A stretch of DNA of 7,489 bases from Myxococcales bacterium UBA5297 (GTDB taxonomy: Bacteria > Myxococcota > Myxococcia > Myxococcales > UBA5297). Shown piece by piece: positions 1 to 6,909 of this stretch (the stretch's first letter is position 1; every line of letters starts with the position of its first letter). Under the pieces are notes generated by a model. It was not told where the DNA came from. It saw nothing but the letters and a program-made list of their open reading frames with translations, and searched no databases. The stretch lies in assembly GCA_002408385.1 (NCBI GenBank), contig DHSB01000101.1, forward strand, positions 1 through 7,489, given 5' to 3'. A program made the translations under genes and the position numbers.

Positions 1-2823
1 GGCTACGTCGTCTGCGAGCTGCAGACCTCGGGCTGCGCCGACTGGGGCGAAGAGAATCTGTGCCCCGAGAGCCAGACCTGTTCGGCGGGCCGGTGCATCA
101 GCGGCGGCTGCATCAACCAATGCAGCCTGGGCGCGCGGCAATGCTCGACCGACGGCGGCTATCTCGAGTGCGAGCTGCAGGCATCCGGCTGCACCGACTG
201 GGCAACCGCGACCGCGTGCCCGGCCGGCCAGATCTGCTTCGGCGGCGCCTGCGTCACCGATTGCGTCAACCGCTGCAGCCTCGGCGCACGCCAGTGCGCG
301 CCGAACGGCGGCTTCCTCACCTGCGAGATGACCGCCGCGGGCTGCACGGACTGGGGAACCGAGACCGCGTGCTCGGCGGGCGAGGTCTGCTCGGGCGGCC
401 GATGTGTCCTCAACTGCGCCGACCAATGCAGCGTGGGCGCGCGACAGTGCTCGGCTGGCGGATATCGAAGCTGCGCGCTCTCTTCGACCGGCTGCACCGA
501 CTGGGGCGAGGAGACCGCCTGTCCCGAGGGCGAGATCTGCTCGGGCGGCCAGTGCGTGCGCAACTGTGTCGACCAATGCAGCGAGGGCACCCGGCAGTGC
601 TCGGGCTTCGGCGTGCAGACCTGTGAGCCGATGGCCTCGGGCTGCACCGAGTGGGGCGACGCGGTGCCCTGCGGCAGCGGCCAGGTCTGCTCGGGCGGCG
701 TCTGCACCGGCAACTGCTCCAACCAATGCACCGGCGGCGCGACGCGCTGCTCGGGCACCAACCTCCAGACTTGCCGGGTGATGACCTCCGGCTGCACCGA
801 CTGGGACACCCCGCAGCCCTGCGCCGAGGGCGCCTGCTTCAACGGGGCCTGCAGCGCCGGGGTCTGCGTCGCCGGCGAGGTGCGTTGCAACGGCACCAAC
901 GTCGAGGAGTGCGACGCGGGCGGCTACTGGGTCGTGCGCCAGGTCTGCCCGCAGAGCTGCGAGCTCGGTCAGTGCACGGTCACCACCACCTGCACCGCGG
1001 CCGAGCGGCGCTGCAACAACGCGGTCGTCGAGGAGTGCAACCCGAGCCAGAGCGCCTGGCTCTACGTGCGCACCTGTCCGCACGAGTGCGAAGACGGCCT
1101 GTGCACCGGCGGCTGCACGGCGGGCGAGAAGCGCTGCAACGGCGAGGTGGTCGAGGTCTGCGCGCCCGACGGCAGCGCCTTCGCCGGCTCGGAGACCTGC
1201 TCGACCTTCTGCACCGCGGGCCGCTGCGCCGAAGCGAACCTGCTGCTCGACAACACGACGGTCACCCTCGACGGCGAGCACGTCTACGCGGGCGACGTCT
1301 GGCTGCGCAACAACAGCCGCATCCAGGTCGGGCCGCTCGGCTGGCTGCGCATCCGGGCCCCGAACATCACCGTCGACAGCACCTCGACCATCGAGGCGCC
1401 GGCGAGAGGCGACGACGCGAGCGGCCGCGGTCAGGACGGCGGCAGCAGAAGCTGCTACGCGAGCTATTGCACCGCTTACGGCAACGTCTCCGGCGGCGGC
1501 GGAGGCTATGGCGCGGCCGGCTCCGGCGATTCCCAGTCGGTCTCCTGCTACTACTACGGCAGCTACTACTGCACGATCAGCTCGCAGGGCGGCTCGGCTA
1601 GTGGCGCCTATGTCGCCGACCTGCACGTCGGCTCGCGCGGCGGAAGCTGCAGCCAGGCCAACGGCGGCGGGATGATCGATCTGATCGCCAGCGACGCGAT
1701 CGCCATCGCCGGCAATGTGCTCGCCAACGGCGGGTCGGGCAGCGACGGCGGCGGCGGCTCGTGCGCGGGCGGCTCGGGCGGCGGCATCCGCCTGATCGCC
1801 GACGACCTGACGGTCACTGGCCTGCTCTCGGCCAACGGCGGCAGCCCGCGCGGCGGCCAGGGACGCATCAAGCTGCTCTACGGCGCCCGGCAGAACGTGG
1901 CGGCGACGATGAACGGCGCGGTCGAGACTTCGCGCATCCCGCCGCTCGACCTGAGCTCCTCGACGCACCCGGACCAGGCGCGCACCTACAATGACGGCTT
2001 CGACGCATTCAACGTCGCCTGGACCCGGCCCTTCGGCGATCTGGCGGCCTACTACTACGACCTGACCACGGCGCTGCCGACCTCGCAGAGCCAGGTGCCC
2101 GATTCGCAGTCGACCTACGAGCAGGGCGAGACCGTCAGCTTCGCCAAGGACCAGATCCCCACCGGGACGACTTACTTCAACGTCGTCAGCGTCGGGCCGA
2201 TGGCCTCCTTCGGCACGCTCGAGACCGCCTTCCGGGTGCGCGTCAACGCGGCCCCGCCGACGATCAGCTCGAGCAGCCACCCCTCGTCGTCGCAGTGGTA
2301 CGAGCAGCCGACCGCCATCTTCTCGTGGACCGATCCCCTCGCGGCCGACAACTTCGTGGCCTACTACTACCGGTTCGATCGCTACGCGGACACCATCCCC
2401 ACCAAGTCCGACGCGCGCCTGCCGGTGAGCGACAAGCAGCTCATGCAGGCCAACCTGCCCGCCGGCAGCATCTGGTACCTGCATCTGGTCTCCGAGGACA
2501 CCGCGGGATACCTGACGCGCACCGCGAGCCACTTCAAGATCCAGGTCGGGCCTGAGCCGGGCAAGGGCGGCATCTCCGGCAACATCCGCGAGCAGGGCTC
2601 GACCCCGCCGCTGATGCTCGACGGCGTCACCGTCACCCTCAACCGCGGCCTGCAGAGCACCGCTTCGGCGAGCGGCGGCCAGTACTTCTTCTCGAACACG
2701 GTCTACGCCGGCAGCTACGAGCTGCGCGCGACCAAGAGCGGATACGAGCCGTTCGTCACCCAGGTCAGCGTGACCGCGGGCCAGAACACCTCGCTCAACA
2801 TCGAGCTGGTGAAGAGCCCGTAG
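1..2823 (+). CDS. Large Cys-rich, Gly-rich modular surface protein (5' truncated by window edge)
   Basis: The frame is open from base 1 to the TAG at 2821-2823, giving 940 visible residues. The true start lies upstream, so the ATG at 328 is only an internal Met. Visible layout: 8-Cys repeats (res 1-284), three 6-Cys repeats (289-409), a beta-solenoid-like stretch (about 413-465), a Gly-rich region with Tyr/Cys insertions (about 466-620), two Fn3-like sandwiches each opening with SSS(S/T)HP (about 652-750 and 757-850), and a carboxypeptidase-regulatory-like domain (about 857-938). Residues 1-409 contain 63 Cys, six more lie between 485 and 588, and none follow. So many paired Cys imply export to an oxidising compartment. 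Related mosaics are known from myxobacterial and other deltaproteobacterial surface proteins, such as AgmC-like ones, where adhesion or motility roles are proposed. No catalytic motif, membrane anchor or sorting tail is visible at the C-terminus. The exact function is unknown. It ends 27 bp before an intrinsic terminator. Confidence 0.9.
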   Translation, partial: GYVVCELQTSGCADWGEENLCPESQTCSAGRCISGGCINQCSLGARQCSTDGGYLECELQASGCTDWATATACPAGQICFGGACVTDCVNRCSLGARQCAPNGGFLTCEMTAAGCTDWGTETACSAGEVCSGGRCVLNCADQCSVGARQCSAGGYRSCALSSTGCTDWGEETACPEGEICSGGQCVRNCVDQCSEGTRQCSGFGVQTCEPMASGCTEWGDAVPCGSGQVCSGGVCTGNCSNQCTGGATRCSGTNLQTCRVMTSGCTDWDTPQPCAEGACFNGACSAGVCVAGEVRCNGTNVEECDAGGYWVVRQVCPQSCELGQCTVTTTCTAAERRCNNAVVEECNPSQSAWLYVRTCPHECEDGLCTGGCTAGEKRCNGEVVEVCAPDGSAFAGSETCSTFCTAGRCAEANLLLDNTTVTLDGEHVYAGDVWLRNNSRIQVGPLGWLRIRAPNITVDSTSTIEAPARGDDASGRGQDGGSRSCYASYCTAYGNVSGGGGGYGAAGSGDSQSVSCYYYGSYYCTISSQGGSASGAYVADLHVGSRGGSCSQANGGGMIDLIASDAIAIAGNVLANGGSGSDGGGGSCAGGSGGGIRLIADDLTVTGLLSANGGSPRGGQGRIKLLYGARQNVAATMNGAVETSRIPPLDLSSSTHPDQARTYNDGFDAFNVAWTRPFGDLAAYYYDLTTALPTSQSQVPDSQSTYEQGETVSFAKDQIPTGTTYFNVVSVGPMASFGTLETAFRVRVNAAPPTISSSSHPSSSQWYEQPTAIFSWTDPLAADNFVAYYYRFDRYADTIPTKSDARLPVSDKQLMQANLPAGSIWYLHLVSEDTAGYLTRTASHFKIQVGPEPGKGGISGNIREQGSTPPLMLDGVTVTLNRGLQSTASASGGQYFFSNTVYAGSYELRATKSGYEPFVTQVSVTAGQNTSLNIELVKSP
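112..852 (+). repeat. Tandem array of 8-Cys protein repeats (about 150 bp each) inside the surface protein gene
   Basis: Five units follow one partial unit at the left edge: residues 38-88, 89-139, 140-189, 190-239 and 240-284 (the last is shortened). Unit 2 has the spacing C-x6-C-x8-C-x6-C-x8-C-x5-C-x4-C-x3-C. The units share GCT(D/E)W and, in most, CSGG.C. Copies also resemble each other in DNA, for example the recurring 'ggctgcaccgactgg'. The pattern suggests disulfide-knotted, EGF-like or trypsin-inhibitor-like small domains, but I cannot assign a named family. The array probably continues upstream of the window. Confidence 0.88.
865..1227 (+). repeat. Three 6-Cys protein repeats, distinct from the preceding 8-Cys array
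   Basis: Three units begin at Cys289, Cys331 and Cys372 with spacing C-x6-C-x7-C-x(11-12)-C-x3-C-x4-C. The first half of each resembles C.AGE.RCN...VEEC. The spacing is nearly invariant while the residues between Cys differ, so the disulfide framework is the conserved element. They link the 8-Cys array to the beta-rich part of the protein. Confidence 0.85.
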
Positions 2824-2850
2824 GACGCGCTGCCTTGTAGCGGGGCCAAG

Positions 2851-2889
2851 AGCCCGGAGCCGGATGCCCGGCTCCGGGCTTCTTCTTTG
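2851..2889 (+). terminator. Rho-independent terminator of the surface protein gene
   Basis: A perfect 13-bp GC-rich stem (2851-2863 with 2868-2880, AGCCCGGAGCCGG / CCGGCTCCGGGCT) closes an ATGC tetraloop and is followed by TTCTTCTTT (2881-2889). It starts 27 bp after the stop codon. This separates the surface protein gene from the gene at 3381. Confidence 0.92.
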
Positions 2890-2999
2890 GGTCCGCAACA
2901 GGCCGAGGAATCCGCGTTGGACCGCAGGCGGCGATGTGAAGGACGGCGGGCGAAGCATGGACGGCCGGCGAAGGACTGGACAGCGGGCGAAGTATGGAC

Positions 3000-3019
3000 G
3001 GCGGAGCTCCAGCTCCGCC
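3000..3019. repeat. 20-bp palindrome, copy 1
   Basis: GGCGGAGCTCCAGCTCCGCC is a perfect 9-bp inverted repeat around CC. It lies within the first 115-bp unit. There is no T-tract, so it is not an intrinsic terminator. It could be a cruciform or a protein-binding site. Confidence 0.85.
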
Positions 3020-3114
3020 ATTCGTGCGGTCCCTCCCCGCGCACACAGGCCGCCGGGACAGCGGGCGAAGTATGGACGGCCGGCGAAGGACTGGACAGCG
3101 GGCGAAGCATGGAC

Positions 3115-3134
3115 GGCGGAGCTCCAGCTCCGCC
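3115..3134. repeat. 20-bp palindrome, copy 2
   Basis: Identical to the palindrome at 3000-3019 and at the same place in the second 115-bp unit. The stem is kept exactly, while three of the four changes between units fall in the flanking sub-repeats or tail. Confidence 0.85.
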
Positions 3135-3175
3135 ATTCGTGCGGTCCCTCCCCGCGCACACAGGCCGCCGTGACG

Positions 3176-3380
3176 GCGCCCCTCCCTTCCTCACCGCGGC
3201 CGAGAGCGGACGATTCTTCGCTCCGCGAGCGACGCGCGCCCCGGCTGTGGCCGCGCGCGGACCGCTTGAGAACCCGCTGGTCCTGCGTGGGAAGGCTTCT
3301 TCTCTCTCCCCACCGCGCTGCCGGGCCTGTCATCGCCCACTCGGATCGAGTGCCTAGCTTGACCATGAGGCTCCGACACC
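3176..3380. other. Non-coding leader upstream of the peptidase-barrel gene
   Basis: About 205 bp without a credible gene. It holds one small hairpin at 3218-3232 (6-bp stem, 3-nt loop) and another at 3338-3352. I see no convincing -35/-10 pair or sigma-54 site. The promoter of the gene at 3381 should lie here, because a strong terminator and the repeat block lie upstream. Confidence 0.6.
3338..3352 (+). promoter_or_regulatory. Small perfect hairpin or dyad 28 bp before the gene start
   Basis: CACTCG-GAT-CGAGTG is a perfect 6-bp dyad with a 3-nt centre. Its position just upstream of the GTG start would suit an operator half-site pair or a 5'UTR hairpin. Dyads this short also occur by chance in GC-rich DNA, so the call rests only on position and perfection. 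Confidence 0.25.
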
Positions 3381-6300
3381 GTGAAGCGATCCCTCCTCCC
3401 CCTCCTGCTGCTCAGCTACACGCTTCCGCTCCTGCCGAACACAGCTCTCGCCCGCGACACCTCGCTGCTCTGGCCCGGTGGAACTACGGCTCTGACCTTG
3501 ACCCCGCCGCCCAGCCTCTCGGGCCAGACCTTCGAGGACATCTACGTGCTGCCGGCGCGCGCGGGCCAGAACCTCGTGCCGTACTGGCGCTACGACTGGC
3601 ACACCTACGAATTCGAGAGCAGCAAGGGCGGCGCGGGCGTGCGCCTCTTCTATTACGGGCGCGAGAGCGACGCGGCCGCCTACGCGGTCGCCGCCATCCG
3701 CGAGGCCTACGACCGGCTCACCGAGACCTTCGACTACGTCCCGACCAGCACCATCCCCTTCATCCTCTACGCCTCCTCCTCCGAGTTCCAGGCGACCAAC
3801 GTCTTCTCGGTCGGCGAGGGCGTCCTGGGCGCCACCGACCCGCGCGACCTGCGCATGGCGATGCCCTTCTTCGGCAACGTGAAGCAGTTCTCCCGCGTCT
3901 TCACCCACGAGATGGCGCACCAGTTCACCATCCAGAAGGTGCGCGACCTCGCCGCCGCGAAGGGCCTCGAGAGCCCGGTGATGCTCTTTCCCCTCTGGTT
4001 CATCGAGGGGCTCGCCGAGTACGGCGCCTTCGGCGGCATGGACCCGGAGGGCGACTACATCCTGCGCGACCTGATCACCGACTCGAAGCCGGCTGCAGGC
4101 TATGCGCTGCCCGACTTCTTCGACGGGCGGGCCGGCGGCTACATCGGCGTCTACAAGCTCGGCCAGGCGCGCGTCAGCTTCATCGCCGAGGAGTACGGCC
4201 CCGAGAAGCTGCTGGAGCTGCTCGAGCGCTCGCCCGCGCTCGCCGGCATGGCGCTCAACGGCAGGCCCCCGCCCAGCAGCCGCACCTCGCGCCGCCCCGA
4301 AGACCAGAACCGCGCCGACGTCGCCGGCGAGGCCGAAGAGGAAGAGGTGAAGGTCGAGGGCGAGCCGGTCATCCCCAAGAGCTTCGCCCACTACCTCTCC
4401 ATCGTCCTCGACGAGTCCGAGGAGCAGATCAACGGCCGCTACCACGACTGGCTCAAGCGCCGCTATTTCGTGCAGTACCTCGACGCCGGGCAGACGGTGA
4501 GCGACTTCGAGCGGGTCGAGGGGCTGGGCGGCGAGCCCGACTCGATCAGCGTCTCCGAGGACGGCAGGCTCATCGTCTACCGCACCATCGAGCGCATGAC
4601 CGGCGTCTCCCGCTTGGCCATCCAGGACCTGCGCGACCCGGGCTCGCGCAAGCTCGTCGCGCGCGACCAGCGCCCGGACCTCGAGTCGCTGCACCCGGTC
4701 GACCGGCGCGTCACCTCGCTGCGCGCCGGCAGGCTGCTCTACTCGGGGCGCACCGGGGACCGCGACGTGATCTACGTGCGCCCGGTGACCACGGTCGAAT
4801 CCGAGGTGGCGGGCAAGACCAAGGTGGAGATCGAGCTCGGCAAGACCGAGCGCTTCGTGCCCGGGGAGCTCATCGAGATCTACGACCCCGCCCTCTCGCC
4901 CGACGGCAAGAAGGTCGCCTTCGCCGGCGTCGACCTCGCGGGCTTTCGCGACGTGTACGTGCTCACCCTCTCCGGCTCCGAGCGCGGGCTGCTGACCCGC
5001 CTGACCAACGACGTCTGGGCCGAGGCCGAGCTCTACTGGGACGGCGGGCGCCTGCTGTTCACCTGCGACGAGACCGAGTCGCACGAGCCGAACCTCTTCG
5101 CCCTGGACCTGAAGACCCGCGAGCGCACGCGCCTCACCTGGCACGAGCAGCCCGACCGCGGGCCGGTCCCCGCGCTCGGCGGGGTGCTCTTCACCTCCTA
5201 CGAGTCGGGAAAGCCCGATCTCTGGCTGCTCAAGGACGGCCTCGAGAGGCGTCTGACCGACACCTCGAGCGCGCTGCTCACCGCCGTCCCGAGCGCCGAA
5301 GACCGGCTGCTCGCGCTCGGCTTCCACCGCGGCTCCTACCTGCTCTTCAAGCTCGACGAGGGGAGCTTCATCGACGAGCGGCCCTCCGAGGGCCGCGGCG
5401 GGGCCGGCCTGGTCGTCGCCCAGAACCTGAGCTATCCGCGCGATCCCTTGCCGGGCGGCAACCCGGTCTACAAGCCGAGCGCGACGAAGAACTGGCGCGT
5501 CGAGGCGAGCGCGGGCGCGGTGATCGGGCCGACCTCGGTCGGCGCGGCCGGACTCGCGGTCACCGACCTGCTGCGCGACCACGTGCTGCTCGTCAACGTC
5601 GCGGTCTACGGCTCGCTCAAGCTGACCGACGCGCTCGTCTTCTACATCAACCAGTCCAAGCGCCCCGCGCTCGGGGTTGGCGCCTTCCACACCTTCGAGC
5701 CGCGGCGCGACAAGACCTTCCCCGACAGCTCGAACTACTACCTGCAGCGCGAGTTCGGGGTCGCCGGCCTGGCCCGCTACCCGCTCGACCGCTTCCGGCG
5801 CCTCGAGGGCAGCATGGAGATCCGCGGGGTCGAGCGCTTCGCCTACACCGACTACGACGGCAACCTCTACAACGACTGGACCCGCCTCAACGGCGGCACC
5901 GAGCCCGAGATCGTCGGCTCGGCCCAGTTCGGCTACGACACGACGATCCTCAACTTCCTGGCCGGCCCGATCTCCGGCACCTCGCTGGTCGGCGCGGTGA
6001 GCGCGGGCTACCTGCCGATGCGCGGCTTCGGCTACGCGCGCTTCCAGGGCGACGCCCAGCGCCGCTTCCACATCGCCGGGCGCAGCAGCGTGCTCTTGAG
6101 GGCCGCGGGCGGGGCGACCAGCGGCGGGCGCTTCTCGCCGCAGTTCTTCCTCTCGAGCATCGGCAACCTCGAGGGCTATCGCTTCGGCGACGAGCGGCTG
6201 CTCGGCGACAACTACTACGTCTCCAACCTGCGGCTCACCCTGCCGCTCGACGGGCTGGTGATGGTCCCCATCTTCTCGGGCATCTTCGGGGTCGCCGGCT

Positions 6301-6494
6301 TCGACTTCGGCGCGGCCTTCGACAACTGGAGCACCGCCTGGGACCGGCGCAGCCTCTCAGCGGTCTTGGGCACCGACATCGGGCTCGGACCGCTCGTCGT
6401 CCAGCTCCACTGGGGCAGGCTGCTCGACGTCGGCGGCGTGCCGGCCAGCGGAGAGTGGGTCTTCAACTTGGACCTGCGCTATCTGTACTTCTAG
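3381..6494 (+). CDS. Secreted peptidase-MA / TolB-like propeller / outer-membrane beta-barrel fusion protein
   Basis: The 1037-residue product starts at GTG 3381. The start is supported by a signal peptide directly after it (KR, Leu-rich core, cleavage after A22-L-A24) and a weak TGAGG about 10 nt upstream. Residues about 85-290 form a gluzincin metallopeptidase of the peptidase MA type: H176-E-M-A-H180, then W-F-I-E209-G-L-A-E-Y, with E209 as probable third zinc ligand. A Pro/Arg- then Glu-rich linker (about 294-334) follows. Residues about 365-670 are TolB/PD40-like propeller blades (for example SPDGKKVAFA near 506). Residues about 685-1037 resemble the Omp85/surface-antigen barrel, with alternating strands and a terminal LDLRYLYF ending in Phe, a typical BAM targeting signal. 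The zinc and propeller domains should sit in the periplasm or at the cell surface, tethered to the outer membrane. All zinc ligands are present, so it is probably active. The substrate is unknown. Similar fusions are annotated in Myxococcota-type genomes. It forms its own transcription unit and is convergent with the small gene downstream. Confidence 0.9.
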   Translation: MKRSLLPLLLLSYTLPLLPNTALARDTSLLWPGGTTALTLTPPPSLSGQTFEDIYVLPARAGQNLVPYWRYDWHTYEFESSKGGAGVRLFYYGRESDAAAYAVAAIREAYDRLTETFDYVPTSTIPFILYASSSEFQATNVFSVGEGVLGATDPRDLRMAMPFFGNVKQFSRVFTHEMAHQFTIQKVRDLAAAKGLESPVMLFPLWFIEGLAEYGAFGGMDPEGDYILRDLITDSKPAAGYALPDFFDGRAGGYIGVYKLGQARVSFIAEEYGPEKLLELLERSPALAGMALNGRPPPSSRTSRRPEDQNRADVAGEAEEEEVKVEGEPVIPKSFAHYLSIVLDESEEQINGRYHDWLKRRYFVQYLDAGQTVSDFERVEGLGGEPDSISVSEDGRLIVYRTIERMTGVSRLAIQDLRDPGSRKLVARDQRPDLESLHPVDRRVTSLRAGRLLYSGRTGDRDVIYVRPVTTVESEVAGKTKVEIELGKTERFVPGELIEIYDPALSPDGKKVAFAGVDLAGFRDVYVLTLSGSERGLLTRLTNDVWAEAELYWDGGRLLFTCDETESHEPNLFALDLKTRERTRLTWHEQPDRGPVPALGGVLFTSYESGKPDLWLLKDGLERRLTDTSSALLTAVPSAEDRLLALGFHRGSYLLFKLDEGSFIDERPSEGRGGAGLVVAQNLSYPRDPLPGGNPVYKPSATKNWRVEASAGAVIGPTSVGAAGLAVTDLLRDHVLLVNVAVYGSLKLTDALVFYINQSKRPALGVGAFHTFEPRRDKTFPDSSNYYLQREFGVAGLARYPLDRFRRLEGSMEIRGVERFAYTDYDGNLYNDWTRLNGGTEPEIVGSAQFGYDTTILNFLAGPISGTSLVGAVSAGYLPMRGFGYARFQGDAQRRFHIAGRSSVLLRAAGGATSGGRFSPQFFLSSIGNLEGYRFGDERLLGDNYYVSNLRLTLPLDGLVMVPIFSGIFGVAGFDFGAAFDNWSTAWDRRSLSAVLGTDIGLGPLVVQLHWGRLLDVGGVPASGEWVFNLDLRYLYF

Positions 6495-6895
6495 GAGTTG
6501 GGAGTTCTGAGTTTTGAGTTGGGAGTGGGTGCCGGTTCGGCGCGGGCGAGGGCTTCGACCTTCTGGCGCAACGCGTAGAGCATCTTGCCCAGCTCGTCGA
6601 TCTCGGCGCTCAACCGCTTATGGCTCTTCAGGTAGCCGAGCTCGCCGCTCAGCAGCACGAGGTATTCGGTCTCGGCCAGCGAGCCTTCGGCGATGTTCAG
6701 GAAGCGGGCGTAGTCCCAACGGCCTCTTCTTCTGGAGCCTTCGGCGATGTTCGTCGGCACCGACGCCGCTGCCCTCCGCAACTGCGAGACGAGGCCGAAT
6801 CGCTCCGTGGCGGGATAGCTGCTGGTCGCCCGGTAGATCTCCAGGGTCAGGGCATGGCTGCGCTGCCACACTTTGAGGTCTTGAAAGCGCTGCAT
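6491..6895 (-). CDS. Four-helix-bundle protein, 23S rRNA intervening-sequence protein (IVP) family
   Basis: The 134-residue product runs from ATG at 6895 to a TAG at 6493-6491. That start is chosen because AAGGAGG lies 7 nt upstream and the family begins with (F/Y)-x-D-L-K-V-W-Q, seen here at residues 4-11. The open frame upstream to 7000 lacks these signs. Other family marks are S45-V-P-T-N-I-A-E-G (45-53) and F65-L-N-I-A-E-G-S-L-A-E (65-75). Four amphipathic helices are expected at about 2-27, 33-54, 58-86 and 92-117. Members occur inside intervening sequences of 23S rRNA genes, as stand-alone genes, and as relatives of the Avd accessory protein of diversity-generating retroelements, where they form pentameric barrels and bind nucleic acid. 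No rRNA or reverse transcriptase is in this window, so the role is open. Codon use is looser than in its neighbours (three AGA codons in a row, plus AAA and TTT), suggesting later arrival. Residues after about 118 are encoded partly by a heptamer repeat. Confidence 0.9.
   Translation of the reverse strand: MQRFQDLKVWQRSHALTLEIYRATSSYPATERFGLVSQLRRAAASVPTNIAEGSRRRGRWDYARFLNIAEGSLAETEYLVLLSGELGYLKSHKRLSAEIDELGKMLYALRQKVEALARAEPAPTPNSKLRTPNS
6495..6529. repeat. Five tandem 7-bp repeats (consensus GAGTTNN)
   Basis: The units are GAGTTGG, GAGTTCT, GAGTTTT, GAGTTGG and GAGTGGG, at exact 7-bp spacing. They start one base after the TAG of the peptidase-barrel gene. Read on the minus strand they encode the C-terminal tail of the IVP protein, where a 7-bp period gives a 7-residue period (NSKLRTP, NS). 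The DNA is much less GC-rich than its surroundings. Confidence 0.9.
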
Positions 6896-6902
6896 GAGTC
6901 CC

Positions 6903-6909
6903 CCTCCTT
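6903..6909 (-). promoter_or_regulatory. Strong ribosome binding site of the IVP gene
   Basis: On the minus strand this reads AAGGAGG, a near-complete Shine-Dalgarno sequence, 7 nt before the ATG at 6895. It decides the start among several in-frame candidates. It is far stronger than the site of the large gene next door. Confidence 0.85.

Larger units (their letters stand above)
2946..3175. repeat. 115-bp tandem duplication (2 copies, 4 mismatches) in the intergenic region
   Basis: Copy A is 2946-3060 and copy B is 3061-3175. They abut directly and differ at only four aligned positions (2956/3071, 2993/3108, 3056/3171, 3060/3175). Each unit begins with three related motifs of 18-19 bp (in copy A at 2948, 2966 and 2985: GGGCGAAGYATGGACGGC, a diverged middle form, then the first form again). 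These are followed by a 20-bp palindrome and by a GC-rich tail with a 5-bp stem (3024-3028 with 3040-3044). Reading frames through it are low-complexity and 115 is not a multiple of 3, so it is not coding. It is probably a dispersed genomic repeat that was locally duplicated. Confidence 0.93.

Noticed and set aside
328..2823. ATG at 328 as the start of the first gene
   Set aside because: The same frame is open to base 1 and encodes the same 8-Cys repeats upstream of 328, so the ATG is internal.
2946..3175. CRISPR array
   Set aside because: There are only two 115-bp units that abut without unique spacers, and no cas genes.
3354..6071. Long antisense open frame of about 905 codons
   Set aside because: Its composition is monotonous (Ala, Val, Gly, Glu, Leu, Arg), it has no ribosome site or domain, and it lies wholly opposite a well-supported gene.
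2864..6517. Long plus-strand open frame of about 1217 codons overlapping the peptidase-barrel gene
   Set aside because: The translation is Arg/Pro/Ala-rich low-complexity sequence with no motifs. It begins inside the terminator hairpin and runs through the repeat block. It is a shadow of high-GC coding DNA.
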